From contig BLXT01008609.1 of NCBI GenBank assembly GCA_019648995.1, positions 2,772,567-2,805,256 on the forward strand: a stretch of 32,690 nt of DNA, in the 5' to 3' direction. The stretch is from Plakobranchus ocellatus. Lineage: Eukaryota; Mollusca; Gastropoda; Plakobranchidae. Of the stretch, positions 30,426-32,690 are shown in pieces (the stretch's first letter is position 1; the number at the start of each line of letters is the position of its first letter). Both the position numbers and the translations under genes were made by a program. The notes under the pieces are model-generated. The model saw only the letters and a list, made by a program, of their open reading frames with translations. It was not told the origin of the DNA and made no database searches.

Positions 30426-30586
30426 GACCCACTGATATACAAAGGAAAGCCTGAACAAGGAAAGTTGGCTAACAGAACACAAACATAGCGAGGGCTTCAA
30501 CAATATAGATGAAAAGTTGCCACCTTTATATTGAAATGTCCTTCTCAATCGTAAAATATAATGCGAATACTAAAGTGTGTACAAAG

Positions 30587-30642
30587 CACTGTGAAGAGAG
30601 AGAAAAGAGTAACCCACTGTGAAGAGAGAGAAAAGAGTAACC
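30587..30642. repeat. Perfect 28-bp tandem duplication
   Basis: Two identical head-to-tail copies of a 28-bp purine-rich unit beginning CACTGTGAAGAG and ending AGAGTAACC (30587-30614 and 30615-30642). Full identity suggests a recent duplication. Confidence 0.95.
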
Positions 30643-31755
30643 ATATAAAAATATCAAGATACAAACGTCTTGTCTCTATTCGTGAACCTAGTCAAGACAA
30701 AATTAGGCGAAATTTTATATTTACTGGCTTCCTAAAATCTCGTTCATTTAAAAAAAATTAAATGACAGTTACATTTTTATTTTTGTTACTATCGCATTTT
30801 TTTTTAATTGAATCACATTCGCATGACAAGAATTAACAATAAGATAAAATTGAAGAATCTATATCGGAACTGGTATTACCACTCGTGCTTAAATATATTA
30901 GAAGCACGTAAGTTACTGCTCTAATGATAAACCCGTTTTTTCCCTTAAATAAATAAACAAACATTTAAAAAAAAGAAAGAAAAGTATGTGAGTGTGTGTT
31001 TGTGGGTAGGATGAGATGGAAGAGCGTGTGGTTAGTGGCGTTACTCCTAACAACAGTGGATATTGGAATGCCTGTGATTCTTTATGATTAATGTAAATTT
31101 TCCTTTAAATGACTGTTTATCAGGAGGATACAGCATAGTTTACATATTTTTGGAGTGTAAGCAATAGATGCTTATTTTTTTTTCAGTTTAATTATAATTC
31201 CTTGAAAATTATCTTCTCCCTGCCAAAAGCCATCCTTCTTCAAAAAGCGAATGCATATGCGCTAAATTGTTAAACTCGTGAAGAAGAGCACTTGTTTGTA
31301 TATTTGTATTCTATTTCTGTCCGATTTGACATTTCCCTCGAACGGCCACCCTACCACCTGCGACTGCAAACTAAAAACTAATCTTGCTAAGCTGTAGTAC
31401 CTGAATTAATTATTTATCCTAATGTGAATGGAAGGGCTATATATATATTTTTTTTCTTTTAAACATCACAATAGCAATGCTTTGTTTCCACGGGCAGGAA
31501 ACAACTGTTTGACTGTGCACGTACAATATACAGGCAAATCTCCTCTCTCTCTCTCTCTAAATGCACTCCTTAAGCTAACGGAGAGCATTAGCTTTCCTCT
31601 CCGCTCCTAACTTGACCTTCCCTCCCAGTTACCGAATCACCAGAGGTACAGTGTCTAATATTTAATGCACCCAAACCACAGTTTGCCCCTCCTTTTCCTC
31701 TCGTTTCCCTGACGCTCCCAGTTGCTGAACCGATCCTTGAACTTATACCTCACGA

Positions 31756-31882
31756 TTAAAATTTCTCCCAGTTGCCTTCCAGTAAATAAAAAGAAGATGA
31801 GAAGCTCGTTTTTGTTTCCTTTTCTAAATGGATTGCCGCGGTCACTTTATGATAAAAGTGACGATAATTGCTGTAATCGATT
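31756..31882 (+). repeat. Dispersed direct repeat, copy 2
   Basis: Second copy of the block at 29868-30015, about 1.9 kb away in the same orientation. The gap relative to copy 1 falls where ATGGATT joins ATTGCC, so a short ATT microhomology may have mediated the deletion. The repeat family is unknown. Confidence 0.85.
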
Positions 31883-32690
31883 TTTCATAATAAAGCAATG
31901 GCAAGCCTACTATTTTTCTATTTATTTTTTATCTCCCTATTTATCTTCCTCTCACAAATCTATTTATCATTATTATATTTCTCCCACCCTTCTCTACCTT
32001 CAGTCAATCTCCGCGTGCTGAAGGTTATGCATATAAGTAAATTTCGATATACAGTAAAATTTTTTATACACCAAACTTTGATTTCGAAACATAATTGTCA
32101 TAAATTGGTATGAATTTTAACGAATTTTCTGTAATAGCAAGAAAATGAAGAATCTTTTCATCGGCGGAATCACACCGCATTTGCTTATTAGAAGTGCCGA
32201 GAAACAGTCAGCAGGTCACCAGAAATCAATGGAAAAAAAAATACCTGAGGCTTGCTCTTTTAAACATTGAGCTCATGGCTCGAGTTAAAGCGCCCCCCCC
32301 CAAAAAAAAAAAAAAAAAAAAATTATAATAATAATAATACAGAAAAAAAGCCCCCAAAACGCCATAAAACAAAATGCTTAGCCTCAAGTCAATGAGTACA
32401 CAAAGAAAAAGCATGCGAGAGACCGGAAATTTCCCGGGCTTTCGACGCCCTACTGTCTGGCTACCAATTACCGCACGTGCTTAGGCTTGTGGACAGCCTT
32501 TAGGCTTCAGTGATTGCTGTGGTAAGAATTAGGGACAAAAAAAAAAAGAGTGGGCAGTTTGCTTCGGAGTGAAACCTGCAACACACTTTTTTAGAATTAC
32601 AATTCTTTTTGGCTCATTGGTGATATAGCTGTTTTATATATTATTATTATTATTATTTTTTTTTTATTTTTTTTTGGGGGGGGGGGGGGG

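Larger units (their letters stand above)
28528..32690. other. Upstream intron/flank without recognised exon
   Basis: This stretch must be at least partly intron, because exon 1 here opens with a split codon. I searched both strands for the TM1 (N-I-W-G-V-M-L-F) and TM2 (ending V-R-G-G) coding text of NKCC proteins and found neither. It holds the repeats listed separately. A relatively GC- and CpG-rich patch lies at about 32415-32520, followed by homopolymers (C about 9 and A about 21 near 32293-32322, and G15 at the very end). Confidence 0.7.

Noticed and set aside
32415..32520. CpG-richer patch as promoter or first exon of the cotransporter
   Set aside because: TM1-2 exons must lie between the first exon and 28527 in the transcript, and none is found in the interval. 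There is no initiator or coding evidence.

Overview
The window is animal (eukaryotic) nuclear DNA: AT-rich, with GT-AG introns, long homopolymer runs and GA, ACAG and TA microsatellites. The recognisable gene content is one gene on the minus strand. The intron-exon style, the TAGGCCTA and CTAG-rich intronic text and the protein sequence suggest a lophotrochozoan, most likely a mollusc (perhaps a gastropod). That host call is an inference and is not certain.

The gene is the 3' portion of a cation-chloride cotransporter of the SLC12A1/2/3 branch (Na-K-2Cl / Na-Cl cotransporters). Twenty-two coding exons run from 28527 down to the TAA stop at 7858-7860. Spliced, they give 2759 nt, plus one base from an upstream exon, which is 919 residues in a single open frame. 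Every junction has GT and AG, and all exon phases agree. The segment covers transmembrane helices 3-12 of the transporter and the complete cytosolic C-terminal domain, ending in the family's typical ILLVRGN...SVLTFYS tail. The N-terminal cytosolic region and helices 1-2 are absent, and I could not find them in the 4.2 kb between 28528 and the window end. The missing exons must therefore lie beyond 32690. The K+-site tyrosine in TM3 is present, which favours an NKCC-type (K+-carrying) transporter over an NCC-type one.

Region by region: 28528-32690 is upstream intron or flank with a dispersed 130-150 bp direct repeat, a perfect 28-bp tandem duplication, GA microsatellites and a terminal poly-G run. 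7858-28527 is the gene. Its introns carry two mobile-element relics, both in the 17926-19846 intron: a 673-bp TTAA-flanked inverted-repeat element (piggyBac-like MITE) and a decayed LINE reverse-transcriptase 3' end. They also carry several microsatellites and an unexplained 96-codon open frame. 1-7857 is 3' UTR and intergenic DNA. It has a candidate polyadenylation signal shortly after the stop, a pyrimidine-rich low-complexity block at 4690-5240, diverged tandem duplications and palindromes, but no second gene that I can support.

There is no CRISPR array, operon, phage, rRNA or convincing tRNA. The most notable items are the TTAA-flanked element with atypical termini, the closely spaced alternative splice sites at three exons, the reduced cysteine complement of the extracellular loop, and the repeated upstream block.
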